DNA of 64,000 bases from Corylus avellana (taxonomy: Eukaryota > Streptophyta > Magnoliopsida > Fagales > Betulaceae). Shown here piece by piece: positions 1 through 12,256 of the stretch (within the stretch, counting starts at the first letter, position 1; each line of letters begins with the position of its first letter). The notes under the pieces are model-generated. The model searched no databases, was not told where the DNA came from, and was given only the letters and a program-made list of their open reading frames with translations. The DNA lies in the NCBI RefSeq assembly GCF_901000735.1, contig NC_081546.1, forward strand, positions 3,043,001-3,107,000, read 5' to 3'. The translations under genes and the position numbers were made by a program.

Positions 1-182
1 GTAAAGGAGGGGTTTCCTCACAGTTGGCACAAAGAAACATAAAAAAAAAAAAAAAAAAAAGTAATGCAAGAAAAAGGGCTGACAAAGCATTTTGGCACAT
101 AAGTTGAAGTTTCAAGTAAAATATCTCAACCATGCTGTGTATATCGGCACGTCAAGTGGAATTTGTTTCATAGTTCTACTCA

Positions 183-3100
183 ATGGGATGGAGAGGGGTT
201 TTCCATTCATTATTCTTTTTCCTTACTTTGGTTGAGTCCTCGAGCAGATCAGGGAAAATGTGGTCGCTTAACCTGGATGCTGAGTCAGCAACATTCTTCA
301 GCTGGCCAATCTTCAGCGCAAGCATATTCGTAGCTGTTGCTCTTGTGCTCTCCATGTATCTTATCTTCGAGCACTTAGCTGCTTATAATCAGCCAGAGGT
401 TGTCTCTTAGTTTGCAATTTTTTTTTATTTTTATTTATTTATTCTTTTGTTGCTTTGATCTGTATTCATTTAGCCCCCTGTACCATACTACTCTTGCCAT
501 TTTCTTTCTATCTATACAAATTACCTTGTATCATCTTTGTGACCTGGCTAGCTCCTCATAATATTACTATTATTCTTGTTTTCCTTTAACATGATCATCC
601 AAGGTTGATAGCTGTAATTTTTGTCAATTTCAGGAGCAGAAGTTTCTAATTGGTCTCATTCTTATGGTTCCTGTTTATGCTCTAGAATCGGTAAAGACAG
701 ATGCTACTTCTTATGTTTATTTCCCTGTCATTTTGTTTTACTGTTTGTCATTAATTTTTTTTCGAGGGTCTCTTAGTTTTTCATATATTTCCAATATTAT
801 TTGAATGGTTATAATGCTTCCTGGGATGCAGCAAAAAAAGTGTTCATCCTGCGCTTCTTGCATTAATAGGTCACCCTTACCTTGTCATATGGTTCAAAAA
901 TTTACCAGAATGTCATTACATCATTTTCCTTGGACTAAAAAAATGAATGTATTCAGGCGTAATGTTGTTTTATCAAGAAATGATTAATTGTGGCTATGTA
1001 GAGTGATTGATAAAATCACACGCCATTGCTTATTCATAACATGTATATATATAATTAGGAGGCTGTAGTTTGTGACAAACATAAAATCTGTGATCTGCTT
1101 GTTGACACTTCCTTAGAAAAAATTCAGCTAATAGAATATGTAGCTAGCACTTATAATTTTTCGTGAACTAATTTTACATTGTGGAAATGTTTTGCACTTC
1201 AGATTTTTTCACTTTTGGGTTTGAATGTTGCATTTAACTGCAAAAAATTTGGGGACTTTGTCACTTTGCTTTGACTCAAGGGGTGGGTGAGGTGGAATTG
1301 AGGTCATTTGTAGGTTAAAAAAACAAAGTGAAATATCTGGACGCTTATGGAGCTTTATGTTAAATTGCTTTCTGCGACATCTGTATCTCTTTTTGCATAA
1401 AACTTTGACACATTAGAAAATTAGGTCTCATGAACAATATTTGACATGAAATGCTACAACATTTGAGTAATATAGCAATAGATTCTTGAATATGATACAA
1501 AATTTAACAACCTTGACTATTCACATGTTCACAGAGCCTACTACTCATGAGTATTTTGGCATCTGCTTGCCTGCACCATGTAAGAAATTCGGCCTGTATG
1601 GCTGTGTAGTTTTAGTAATTCTAGTGGACTAATTGTTTGGGTGCAGTTTTTGTCACTTTTGAATTCAGGTGCTGCATTCAACTGTGAAGTAATTCGTGAC
1701 TGCTATGAGGCTTTTGCTTTGTATTGCTTCGAGAGATACCTGATAGCCTGCTTAGGTATGTTAGAGGATTGTGCATATGTACTTTTTGATTAGTGGCAGT
1801 GATTGTCTCTTAAGTTTGTTATATTGGATGACACAATCAATAAGTCTTTAACAAATTGGCTTTTGTTTTCTTATTCTTTTTCCTTTCCCTTTTTATTTTC
1901 TTTTGTAAATAATATTGCATGTTCGCATGCATGCTTGTGTGGTGCTTAGGTAATTGGTAGATTGTATAATTTGATTATGAAATTCCTTAAATTTATGTAA
2001 AAGTATTGTCTACCGAATTTTGGTATTATTTTCTCTACTGTTTCTTGACAAAAATATTGCTGCCTGTAGGTGGTGAGGAAAGTACAATCGAGTTTATGGA
2101 AAGTCAGAGCCTAATGGACCCCAGCACACCTCTTTTGAAAGATGCATACAGTTATGGAGTTGTAGAACATCCTTTTCCATTAAATTGGATCCTAAGAGAT
2201 TGGTACCTTGGTCCTGAGTTCTATAATGCCGTGAAAATTGGCATAGTTCAATATGTATGTGCTCCTTTTTTGATTGAAGATTATTGCGTTCTTTTTATTT
2301 TTCATTTTGCAGCCTCTGTTTGGTGCTTACTGAAACTTTATTTCCAGATGATATTGAAGATGATCTGTGCATTGCTAGCAATGATTCTAGAAACTTTTGG
2401 GGTTTATGGGGAAGGGAAGTTTGAGTGGAGATATGGGTAAGACATCCTTATTTACCTTTCATGTTTCCTAATCAGCTTGTACATTCATTACATAATGCTC
2501 ATGTGTGCTTGGGCGCACGCACACACAAAGGACAAATTTTGTGCCTGCTTGGGATTACTAAACCTATTGCTGAAAAATACATTTTCTTGTGTTTTAGTAA
2601 TTATTTCTATTGTTATTTTTGCTATAATCTGAATGTCTCTTTTTCTTGCAGCTATCCATACTTGGCAGTTGTTCTTAATTTTAGTCAGACATGGGCTTTA
2701 TATTGCCTTGTACAATTCTACACTGTTATTAAAGATAAATTACAACCGATTAAACCACTGGCAAAGTTTCTGACTTTCAAATCGATAGTATTCCTGACAT
2801 GGTGGCAAGGTGTTGCTGTTGCATTTCTTTTCGCCATGGGAGCCTTTAAAGGATCTTTGGCTCAGGAGCTGAAAACACGTATACAAGACTACATCATCTG
2901 TATAGAGGTATGTAATGGAAATATGCATTATGATTATTTTTTATTTCCTATATGCATTTAATGCTGCTTATAAAAAGGTTTTTGTACGAAGAGGATATTT
3001 CTTTGAAAATAAGCAGCAATTGTTGTGGCTAATTTGCACATGAAGGCCAGATATGTTACTAATGAATCGGAGAAAACGTAGGTAAAAATTATATGGATTT

Positions 3101-3672
3101 TGCCAAGTTGATATTTTGTACAGCAAGTGATAAAATTTACATTATATAAGCAAAGGAACGAAAAAAACCTGTTATTATTGTTGTATATTCCTTTCATTTG
3201 GTTATCAAGATGCTTGCATGATGGGTTTTATAGTATTGAAGAAGCTCTTGAAAACTGGGCTAAGATTTTTGTAGATTAGTTGAGAGAGGCTTTAGATGGG
3301 GTTATTACACAGGCACATATCATAGTATTGAAGGAGATTAAATTTGTTGACCGGTCTGGGGTGATGTTTTGGATAATTGTTAGAAGCTTATGTCATGGTT
3401 TCAATTACTTGTCAAAAAAATATGAATAAAAATGACTTAAGATGGTATCTCAAACGTAATAAATATTGAATGGAAGTTCAAATAAAATTTCAATCACACT
3501 CCAAATCACCAACCCAATTTAAGGTTGAGATAAGATTCTGTGTAACAGTCTCATTCTGAGTCACTTGATCATGACAGATCCCACATCACTTTCAAACTTG
3601 TTTTGACTTGAGAACTTCTTATTTTTTATTTTTTTAATAATTATCACTTTTGGATTTTACAAAGATTCTTTT

Positions 3673-3712
<40 letters not shown>

Positions 3713-4981
3713 GTTGGAGCTTAAAATTGCATGCATTTGAAGCCGTAACATGAATGCAAAAAGTTTTGGCTTTTGTTGAACATCTTTTAGTTAGGTGATA
3801 GGTTTTAATACATTTTGGTTAATTTGACTTGTAAAAAAAAATTCCGTGGATTTTGTACCATTGTGATGCCTATTGGGGGTGCTTTTCTGCAATATTTGTA
3901 TAATAAATAGGAGATATGGGATTGGGGAATCCAGGATGTTGGATGTTAGTACTGAGATATTGTTGTTCGAAAGTGGTGTGCTTGCTCTACTCTTTGTCCT
4001 AATTTTTTTGTTCTCTTTTTGCATATTTATTGTTAGAAATATCTTTTTTCTTTCTTTCTTCCCGACAATAAAGCACTTGATTTAGAGCCCCTAAAAGATT
4101 TCATGGTATGCCGCTTGGATTACAGTGTTGCATAAGCACCGACTATGCCTCAAATTCCATTTGGGGCTTCTCAATGCTGAACAAATCTGTTTTGCAAGCC
4201 GATCTTTGTTTACCAAGTAAACTATGTCGCATGAGGTTATTCTTCACAGTATCATGCCATTCTATGCTTCTTTTTCATTGCATAGAACCTTTCATTTTAT
4301 CATCTGGGAAGTTAAAAGGATCAATACTTGCAAGGCTTCTGACTTTATGCTTGCAAAATAGATGGGTATTGCTGCCGTGGTGCACCTGTATGTCTTCCCA
4401 GCAGTACCTTACAAACGCGGAGAACGATGTGTTCGTAATGTATCTGTGATGGCTGACTATGCATCATTAGGATCTCCCCCTGATCCAGACGAGGTTCGTG
4501 ACTGCGAAAGATCAACTAGAGTACGCCTGGCTCGGCATGATGAGAGAGAAAAGCGCTTGAATTTTCCTCAGAGTGTTCGTGACGTGGTCCTTGGAAGTGG
4601 CGAAATTGTAAGATATCATCAACCTTTTCATTTTTTTTTTCTCTGTGTTTCTGTTTTGCTGAACTTGTTCATTTGTTATTTCAGATTGTTGACGACATGA
4701 AGTATACAGTATCACATGTTGTAGAACCAGTGGAAAGGGGAATTGCAAAGATAAATAAAACCTTCCACAAGATATCTGAAAATGTGAAACGCTATGAGGA
4801 GCAGAGGAGGAGCAGCAGGGATGATAGTTATGTTATCCCCATGAATTCATGGACGGGGGAATTTTCAGAAGTTCACGATAATCTTGTTGAAGGTAGTGTT
4901 AGTGACAGTGGTTTGTCCAATGGGAAAAGACAGCATCCCCAACCCAGAGCCTCGGTATCTCGAAGTAGAACGGGCAGATAA
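183..4981 (+). CDS. LAZ1H1: LAZ1-like DUF300 transmembrane protein
   Basis: Predicted 484-aa multi-pass membrane protein of the DUF300/TMEM184/OST-alpha-like family. Exons: 183-398, 634-690, 1647-1755, 2070-2254, 2348-2436, 2652-2907, 4362-4607 and 4685-4981; all introns are GT-AG and all junctions keep frame. Landmarks are an N-terminal helix followed by MYLIFEHLAAYNQPE, the invariant NCEVIRDCYEAFALYCFERY segment, QYMILKMICALLAMILE, NFSQTWALYCLVQFY, a helix ending in VVHLYVFPA, and a hydrophilic C-tail of about 170 residues with VVEPVERGIAKINKTFHKIS. Sequence and length match the Arabidopsis LAZ1 homologue 1 group better than LAZ1 itself (from memory). LAZ1 proteins sit in vacuolar or plasma membranes and influence brassinosteroid signalling and cell death. 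A downstream ATG at 258 is a possible alternative start; the 5' UTR probably begins near or before the window edge. Intron 6 (2908-4361) is unusually long and carries a CT microsatellite. Confidence 0.9.
3675..3714. repeat. CT/CA microsatellite in intron 6 of the LAZ1-like gene
   Basis: About 15 CT units followed by a short CA run, inside the 1.45-kb intron 2908-4361. Nothing else in that intron was recognised as coding. Confidence 0.9.
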
Positions 4982-5660
4982 TGTTTGTCATGTAAATACA
5001 CAAGAGTAAAAACTCAAAATTTTTAGCTGAAAAGCTGGTGGCTTTTATGGAGGCAAACACATCAAGGGGGTGAAAAGTGAGTTTATGCACAGGATTTCCT
5101 TTTAATTAGAGAATGATAGGGGAATGGTGGATCAATAGGCCGGGAAATAACGCTGCCTAAGTGAGCATGCAATGCAAGTAATCTTTACCATACGAGGGTC
5201 AATCAAACCCATCTTACTGTTTCGACTCAACTCTAACAATGAATTGTTGATATTAATTCAGCAAAATAAAATTATTCGAATATAAAGTGCGTCACTTTAT
5301 ATTAACGGGAGCGGGGAGCGGCTCTCCTCCAACTGGGGGAGCCTCTCATTTCCTATTTCCCATATATAACTCCTTGTTTTCTTTTCAATATCATGTCCGC
5401 ACACTGCAAGCTTTGAATTGAAAAACCTTCAAAAATTTTGGAAACAAGAGTGAGCAAATTTTGGTCAGGTCGGCCATCAATGGCCCATCATGCTTGGCCT
5501 AAAATGAGAAAAAAAAAAAAAAAAAAACAGGAAGAAGAGGTATTTGATCTTTCTTTTTCTTTTCTTTTTTTTTTTAAAAAAAAGAATAATTTGAGGTTAA
5601 GTAATTCCATGCAAGACGGATGAGAATCAAAACTAGAAAACGAAAAAAAAAAAAAAACAG
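4982..5660 (+). other. 3' UTR of the LAZ1-like gene and AT-rich spacer
   Basis: No coding segment seen. An AAAATAAAA motif near 5263 could act as a polyadenylation signal for the upstream gene. The stretch 5508-5657 holds several long A and T homopolymers. The last of these ends just before 5661, where the duplicated block starts; such a run is a natural place for a contig to end. Confidence 0.5.
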
Positions 5661-7009
5661 CAAAGAAAGGGTAAGAAGGAGAATTAGCACACAAAGAAGA
5701 GGGCTAAAAAGTCATTGCACATCAAAGGAGAATTAGGGCTTTGCGCTTTGCGTCTCTCTGGCATATCTTCCCTATATATAGATTAGGGCAAGCCTTTCTA
5801 ACTTCGCAGCCTCTCTCTTCTCTCTCTCTCTCTCTCTCTTCTGTCTCTGTGTTTCTTAGACTTAGGGTTTGTATAGGCACTAAACTTGTATTGTTTGTGG
5901 GCAGCAGTGATGAGCAATTGAGATAGTCATGCACCACTCTGATGATTTTTACAATCAATATGTGCTGATAAATTTCTCTTACCCATATATCTCTGAGCTT
6001 CTCTCTTTTCTCAATTTATTTTTCTTTTCTTTTTCTCTTTCTCTTGCATTACTTTTTTCGACTTTTATTTTATTTTTTATAAAATTAATCCTCATTGTTT
6101 TTCTTTTCAGTATATGATTAGTAGCTAGTATTATTATTATTTTTCAGTATTTGTCACGTATTTCGCTCTAGCTTTATGATTTAGAACCCAGAAAAAAGAA
6201 GGGATCCAAATGATGGGGTTTTCTTCGGAAGACCAAACCATGATGCGGACCTATACTCATTGGTGAGGATAAACTATGGCCTCTGATGGTTCCTTTCTTT
6301 TAATCATAATCTATAGTTTCATTCAATATATTTGACTATTTGCCATTTCCATTTCCTATTGTTATTGTCCTTTTCATCTTTACTCTTCTTTTCAAATCTA
6401 TACTTTAACCGATTTTGCTGTCCATTAGTTATATCGATTAACCTTTTGTGAGGCCAAATTGGCCAGCGGCTGTTAAGTCACCTAGCAATCTAGCATTCTC
6501 CCTTTTGCCGGATTGGATATTAGCGACAACATCCCTACTCATCTTAGTCTAGTAAAGCTGAATTAATTTTAATTAAATGAATAAACTTTTATTTTCCATT
6601 TTTAGTTAGACGAAAAAAATTATATAAAAATTGCTGTGGTGCCAAATTTTTGCTAAAAGATAAGTATTAAACTAATGTAAATCTTATTTATTGAAGATGA
6701 TCAAAATAATTAATTAAGAAAAATACTATCATTGAATAAGTTTTATATTGATTGGTTTATTTTTCTTAATTAAAAAAATTTAGTACTAGCATTTTCTCTT
6801 GAGATATGTTCTGGAGAATTAGGATGATATATTAAACGCAAGAATTCCAATGTAGTAGGATAGAGGCACATTGGTGCGTTCAATTGTAGTTGGTGTCTTT
6901 GCTGACCAACCGCACAATAAAAATTCATCATAAATTTTCTCCAAATTGAGTTGGACAAAATTTTCTCCAACCCCTCTCTAAAATTGCCACATGGGGTCCC
7001 TTAAACACG

Positions 7010-7830
7010 TGCTTTTAACGTTTAAGATTTGGACCTTGGAGGTGGCTGAGCCATCCCAAGAACCGATGGGGGGCCTTAGACCGCTTCGAAGTCACCCCCA
7101 AGGGGCCATTTGGGGGTGGCCGAATTTGGACCTTGTGGGTGGTTGAACCACCCCTAAGGGCCCCTTGGGAGGTGACTCACCCCTAAGGTCCAAATAAAAA
7201 AAAATTCGGGATACTTTTACTAAAGACTTCTGAACTTCTACCTAACGATTTGACAAATCCTCCTAAACTTCAAAATCTCTCAATTGTAATCAATTTAGAC
7301 CCTTTCGTCAAATTGAAGACGTTAAAAGTGAGATAATGATGTTTATACTTAATAAAATTTCAAATTTATCCTTACTTTCAATTTTTTTTTTTTTTTTTTT
7401 TTTTTTAAAACAAATAGAGACCTAGCCTGAGACCTAGGGGTCTCTAGCGAAGACTCACGCGGGTCTCAGGCCAGACCCGCATGGGTCTCCACCAGAGACC
7501 TTGAAGACCCACAGTGGGTCTCTGGCTCAGACCCGTTTGGGTCACGGCTAGACCCGCGTGATCTTTTTTCTTTTTATTTTATTTTAAAAAAAGAAACGAA
7601 AATTAGGGGTATTCTAGTTTTTTTAGGGTTTGTCGTTAAAAGATGAGTCTAAATTGATTGCAATTGAAAGTTCAGGGAACTAAATTGAGAGATTGTAAAG
7701 CTTATAAGGGGTTTGTCAAATTGGGTAGAAGTTCAAGGTTCTTTAATGAAATTATCCCAAAAAATTTTAAAATTTTTTGGCCCTTGAGGTGGCCGAAGCC
7801 ACCTCTGGGTTCAACAGGGGTGGCCTACCA
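7010..7830. mobile_element. Fold-back, Mutator-like non-autonomous element
   Basis: The segments 7205-7310 and 7644-7765 are imperfect inverted repeats (both contain GAACTTCTACC, ATCTCTCAATT and CAATCAATTTAGAC on opposite strands). They enclose poly-T, then a GC-rich core at 7420-7560 with many GGGTCTC and GACCCGC words. Outer parts contain GGTGGC/GCCACC motifs. There is no coding capacity. A second copy lies at 14037-14857 in the duplicated block. Exact ends and target duplication were not resolved. Confidence 0.6.
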
Positions 7831-7920
7831 CCTTAGCTTTTATGATTTTATTTTAGTTTTTTATTATTTATATGTATATTTTCTTTTTAAAAATTAAATA
7901 GTATTTTATTATTTAAATTT

Positions 7921-8024
7921 TGAGAGTTGCTACAACACATTCTCCTCACCATCTTCCTTCTTTCAACATCTTGACTTTTTCAAAATAAAAATAAAAAATA
8001 AAAAATACAAGAAAGAGGAGATGG
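7921..8024. mobile_element. Truncated MITE related to the one at 10133
   Basis: The GAGAGTTGCTACAACACATT terminus and the following ~95 bp match, in inverse orientation, the element at 10133-10259. Similarity stops abruptly at GATGGT (8019-8024), where a short exon-identical sequence begins. The copy in the second block is at 14948-15051. Confidence 0.65.
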
Positions 8025-8045
8025 TTGAACTCTATGGAATGGCCA
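8023..8045 (+). other. 23-bp match to exon 3 of the pathogen-related gene
   Basis: These 23 bases are identical, in the same orientation, to 11105-11127 inside exon 3 of the gene 2.3 kb downstream. The match starts with the GGT shared with the end of the truncated MITE. Sequence beyond 8045 no longer resembles the exon. Confidence 0.8.
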
Positions 8046-8141
8046 CTTTACCAATTACACCACGGCAAGTAATTAGACAAGATAACAATCAAGAAAAATC
8101 TTCTTCCATGATTACCAATTAAAACATGTGAATTTATTCTC

Positions 8142-8236
8142 CCGATCGGTTGGGACCACGCTTCATAAAGCGAAGATCACTAATTTGAATCTCATTCCCT
8201 CTCTTGTACAGACATGTCAAAAAAAAAAAAAAAAAT
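8142..8236 (+). mobile_element. Possible tRNA-derived SINE with poly-A tail
   Basis: A stretch with GATCGGTTGGGACCACGCTT, then GATCACTAATTTGAATCTC (box-B-like), a CCCTCTCTTGTACAGACATGTC body end and an A run. This layout is typical of short plant SINEs. It is too degenerate for certainty. The second copy is at 15169-15263. Confidence 0.35.
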
Positions 8237-9034
8237 TAAAATAAATAGTGCCATCTAATATTTGAGGTCCGCGGATCAATGAAAAAATTAAATAAAATAA
8301 TTTTTTTTTTCAATTTTAAAATATTAAATATTAAAAAATCATCTTTAATTTTTTTGAGATGTAAAATTGCTAATCAAATTTAATTTCAAGTTTTGTTAAT
8401 ATAATATATTAATTGTGTGGCCCTGCTGGATTCCTTTCCTAGTGTGCTTCCGAGACTTTTCTCCAACTTTGAATTGGAAGACCTTCGGCCATAGTGAATT
8501 GAAGTGCAAGTAATAAAAGATTGGTACACTTACAAAAAATAATAATAATAAAAAAAAAATAATAAAAGATTGGTACAGTTTTCTTCTTGGACAAAATAAG
8601 AGAGAAATAGAAATGGTGCTACCGTAAAAAAGAGAAAAATAGAGAGATCAATTGTCATTGTATCCCATCAAAAAGGAAGAAGAATTTGTATTCTTATCTT
8701 TGGTATTCTCTTTAATCTCTATTGTATGATAGTGAGGTTTTGGTGTATTGAAGTTTTAGGTCGGAGTGATTTTCTCTTTACTATATTTTTGTACTCCATC
8801 TTTCATAGTAAATTTTTTCATGATCGTCTTCGCCCTCGAACATACCTCACATTGAGGGAACCACTTAAATTTTGGTATTATTTTGTATGTGATTATTCTT
8901 GCTTTACATAGCCGTAATTGTGATCGTTTTTTTGCACAACATAGATAATATGGCTAATTTATTATATTTTTCTTTTAAGATATGCGATTATATCTGCGAT
9001 TTAATTAATTATGTACTAAAAACAATAGCAAGGT

Positions 9035-9440
9035 GATGATAAGTGATCAAAATTGGTAACAACAAAACGTATGGGTGAAAAGGCGATTACGGTTAGTCAT
9101 TATTGGCTAAAATTACTAACCGCTTAGACAGTTAGTAAAATTTCCTAACCGTCTCCCCTAACCGCCTATGCTGTTAACCAGCTGTTCGCAGTTAATAATC
9201 CTAATAATTGTTAAAAACAATGTCATTTTTATGGTAATATGAGAATACCTTACTACATATGACATCATTTCTAAATTTTTATATATTTAAACACAAAAAC
9301 GACTTCGTTTCATGTGTGTGTGCGTATATATATATAAATGAGGTTAGCGGTTTTTTCAAAACCTAAAACCACTAACAATAACCGCCTACGCGATTAACAG
9401 TTTTTTCTAATCGCTTTCAAAAGTCTCATCGACATGTTTC
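9035..9440. mobile_element. AT-rich element with GCGGTTA/TAACCGC repeats
   Basis: Contains multiple direct and inverted copies of short words such as TAACCGCCTA, GGTTAGCGGT and CCTAACCG, a signature of subterminal repeats of hAT-like non-autonomous elements. There is no coding sequence. Borders are approximate; the second copy is at about 16062-16467. Confidence 0.4.
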
Positions 9441-9671
9441 TATATTTTTAGTAGAAAAGTAGAAACACAAGTTTTGGAAGAAGACAATTTCCATTCATCA
9501 AATTCCAAGTTTTTGGGAGTTGAAAATTTGACATGTAAAGTTCATCATTCCTATCAATTTAATTACATTTTTTTTAAAAAATAAAATAAAAAAATAAATT
9601 ATAAAAAATAAAAAAAATAAAAAAATTAGACTCACTCAAAGAGTTAGTGGGCTCAAAACTATTAACTTCAT

Positions 9672-9827
9672 GAGTAATGTTACACACACTATTACTCTCA
9701 CACTCCTTGACTTCTATAATTTTTATTTAATCAAAATTCAATAATAATATATATCAAATTTAATAATAATTTTAAAAGCTAAGTTAGAAAAAATGAAATA
9801 AGAATGAGAGTGCTTATTGCATTACTC
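9672..9827. mobile_element. MITE with GAGTAATG termini
   Basis: A 156-bp AT-rich segment starting GAGTAATGTTACACACACT and ending in the inverted form GCATTACTC. Internally it is mostly A/T. The same terminal words recur at 35414 and 41267, so this is probably one MITE family in this genome. Second copy at 16699-16854. Confidence 0.65.
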
Positions 9828-10132
9828 AACGTGCAAATCCCATAATTTGTAGCAAAAGACTTTTTCATACGCTAATAATGCATTTGCCCAATCTTAAAGC
9901 ACTCCTATATTTGGATGAAATCCCCACTAAATTTCGTGTACTCCACTAGAATTACTGTTCTGCAAGAAACCGTAGATCGGAAACTTGATGCTCATTTTCT
10001 TGGATTCGGATCTCCTCAAATTATGTGAAAATATGAGACTCTCATATTGTTAATCTTGGCCATCCAATCTCATCCAATGGCCTACAACAAGTGATGCGAC
10101 GCGTCCCACTAAAATTTAAGAGAAATGCTCTT

Positions 10133-10259
10133 TTTCATTCTCCTCACCTTCTCGTTACCATCTCCTCTCTCTTGTATTTTTTATTTTGGAAAAGTCAAGA
10201 TGTTGAAAAAAGGAAGATGGTGAAGAGATGGTGAGGAGAATGTGTTGTAGCAACTCTCA
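10133..10259. mobile_element. Palindromic MITE just upstream of the pathogen-related gene
   Basis: CATTCTCCTCACC near the left end is the reverse complement of GGTGAGGAGAATG near the right end, so the ~127-bp segment can fold back. It lies about 100 bp before the start codon and ~25 bp upstream of a TATA-like motif, so it sits in the proximal promoter. A truncated relative is at 7921-8024. Second copy at 17160-17286. Confidence 0.65.
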
Positions 10260-10283
10260 ATTGGTAAATAATTGAGAGGCTCT

Positions 10284-10290
10284 CTATATA
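10284..10290 (+). promoter_or_regulatory. Putative TATA box of the pathogen-related gene
   Basis: CTATATA lies about 70 bp upstream of the ATG at 10360, a normal TATA-to-ATG spacing for a short 5' UTR. The diverged paralogue has a comparable motif at 20418. Second copy at 17311-17317. Confidence 0.5.
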
Positions 10291-10359
10291 CTAGACTCTC
10301 CTATCCTATGCCATGAAAATTGAAGCAAATTAATAATTATTGTTGTTATAAGTGAGGAG

Positions 10360-11405
10360 ATGGCATCTTCAAACGCTCCTGAGCAAGACAAGTATCGGCA
10401 TTACTTGAGCGAAGAAGAAGTCAAGAACACCAAATGGAGGTTTGGTGTCCCTGACTATAGTGTTGTCAACAAGCTCTTTGAAGAAGGCAGAACTAAGGTG
10501 TCTCCCTTTTCAATTCCTACTTAATTTCTTTTGTCTCAGTGTGTGTTGTACTTGTGTCACTAGCCATATAAGTTTTTTGATCTCTAACTACTGTTGATGC
10601 TTTTTGGATGAAGATTTGGCCTGCTGGGTCGCTTGAAGATAAGGTGCAGAGGCTTGTAAAGACATGGGAAATGGAATTTTTCCATAAGACCAACTTTGAT
10701 GACTTCAAAACCATTGATCCCAAGAAGTTTACTTTCGGCTTAAATGGTGCTTTAATTAATTATCTAGATTTCGTAGCTTCCATGCTTGTGTTCTTAGCGC
10801 GCGCGTTTTAATTTACTGTAATTATGCATGCAGGAAGGAAGGGTCTAAATTTGGAAGAAATAGGCAAACTTGGGGGAGGCTATAACCCTCTGCTACAGAC
10901 CTCTCTGCCTGAGAAATTCAGGGGCTACAATCCAGATGGAGAAACCAACGAATCTTCTCATCGGACTTTCACGACAACGTTCCCTCGCGGGTTTGCCTTG
11001 GAGATTCTCCATGTTTATAGTGGGCCGCCGGTGATTGTGTACAAATTCAGGCATTGGGGTTACATGGAGGGCCCTTTCAAAGGCCATGCCCCTACTGGAG
11101 AAAGGGTTGAACTCTATGGAATGGCCATTTTTGAGGTTACCTACCCTTCAACAATATCTTTCCAAGGCCATACCCCATATATTTTTGAGATGTCTGTGTT
11201 TTTCTGTGTTTGTATTTGTCCTATTTACTGTAATTGTTGGGTTTTTTGCACAACAAAACAGGTGGACGAGGAGATGAGAGTGGTGAAGGTGGAGTTCTTC
11301 TTCGACCGTGGTCAGTTGCTCGGAGGTCTTCTGAAAGGTGCTAGCTTGGATGGCTCTGCCGAGGAGGCGGCTTCAAACTGCCCTGTGCTTAGGCAAACAG
11401 GGTAG
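10360..11405 (+). CDS. Pathogen-related protein (SnoaL/NTF2-like), copy 1
   Basis: Predicted 238-aa protein from four exons: 10360-10497, 10614-10746, 10834-11135 and 11262-11405; all splice sites are GT-AG and phases agree. It matches the plant 'pathogen-related protein' family first described in barley (Arabidopsis At1g78780 type), a small cytosolic-looking family with an NTF2/SnoaL-like fold and no signal peptide. Landmarks: MASS start, DKYRHYL, VNKLFEEGRTK, IWPAGSLE, KTWEMEFFHK, a GGGYNPLLQTSLPE segment, YSGPPVIVYKFRHWG, EGPFKGH and the C-terminal KGASLDGSAEEAASNCP. The biochemical activity of the family is unknown; barley transcripts rise on infection. The start follows a TATA-like motif by ~70 bp. 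Its near-identical twin at 17387 differs in coding sequence only by a synonymous GAC/GAT at 11306 and is probably the other allele. Confidence 0.9.
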
Positions 11406-11420
11406 AATTAGAATATTCAC

Positions 11421-11426
11421 AATAAA
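11421..11426 (+). terminator. Putative polyadenylation signal
   Basis: AATAAA lies 16 bp after the stop codon of the pathogen-related gene. That is close to the stop, so the true signal may instead be one of the TAATAAT-type motifs near 11466. Confidence 0.3.
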
Positions 11427-11429
11427 ACT

Positions 11430-12220
11430 GGAAGGTTTCAGAATATGAAATTTTCAATCTGTTGTAATAATGTGATAATATGTTTTCCCATCTGTACGAG
11501 GATCTCCTCCCACTATTCCTGGAGCTGTTGTTGTTTGCTTATTCCTAAATCCTAATATATGTGAAGCTGTTTAACAAATGGTCGTGTTCTGATTTTCTGC
11601 ATCATATTCTTTTCTGGGAAGACTGAATCCCATTTTATGACTTTGGAAACTCCATGCTTGGACTAGGGATGAAGAAGACAATTGTTTACATTTCTTTTGA
11701 AAGTAAGAAGAAAATTCCTATTTTGCATTCTCCTACTAAGAAGAAAATTACTATTTTGCATTCTCCTACTGACGGAAAGTGAACAATATGATAAAAGATT
11801 GGTGTTTCACCAATTGGATAAATTTGGCATCTCATCACATAAAAAAGTAACCATAACTCTCAAAGAACAAAATAAACTATCCCTAACCTTTTATCGTCCC
11901 CCCAAATACAATGGAAACTTACACTTAAATAGAATAAATACTAAACCCTAACCCTAATGTGACTAACTTTTGGGCAAAGCCCATTATTAAATATGGACTC
12001 TAAAAACATAAATTAAATATTAAAAACAATTACAAAATAATACTAAATCTAAACTAATATTCTTTCTTCTCTTCAAATATAATTAAACACCATTAATTAC
12101 GCTAATTTAATGAACCAATTTTTTTTCACAAATTATGTCTTAAAAAACCGGTTTAGCATTAAAATAAAAATGATTCATGTCACACATCGCAATATTAAGA
12201 CATTTCTGAGAGTGATTCGG

Positions 12221-12256
<36 letters not shown>

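Noticed and set aside
11942..11957. Telomere-like AAACCCTAACCCTAA motif (also at 18969)
   Set aside because: Only about two repeat units; such telo-box words are common in plant DNA and no array is present.
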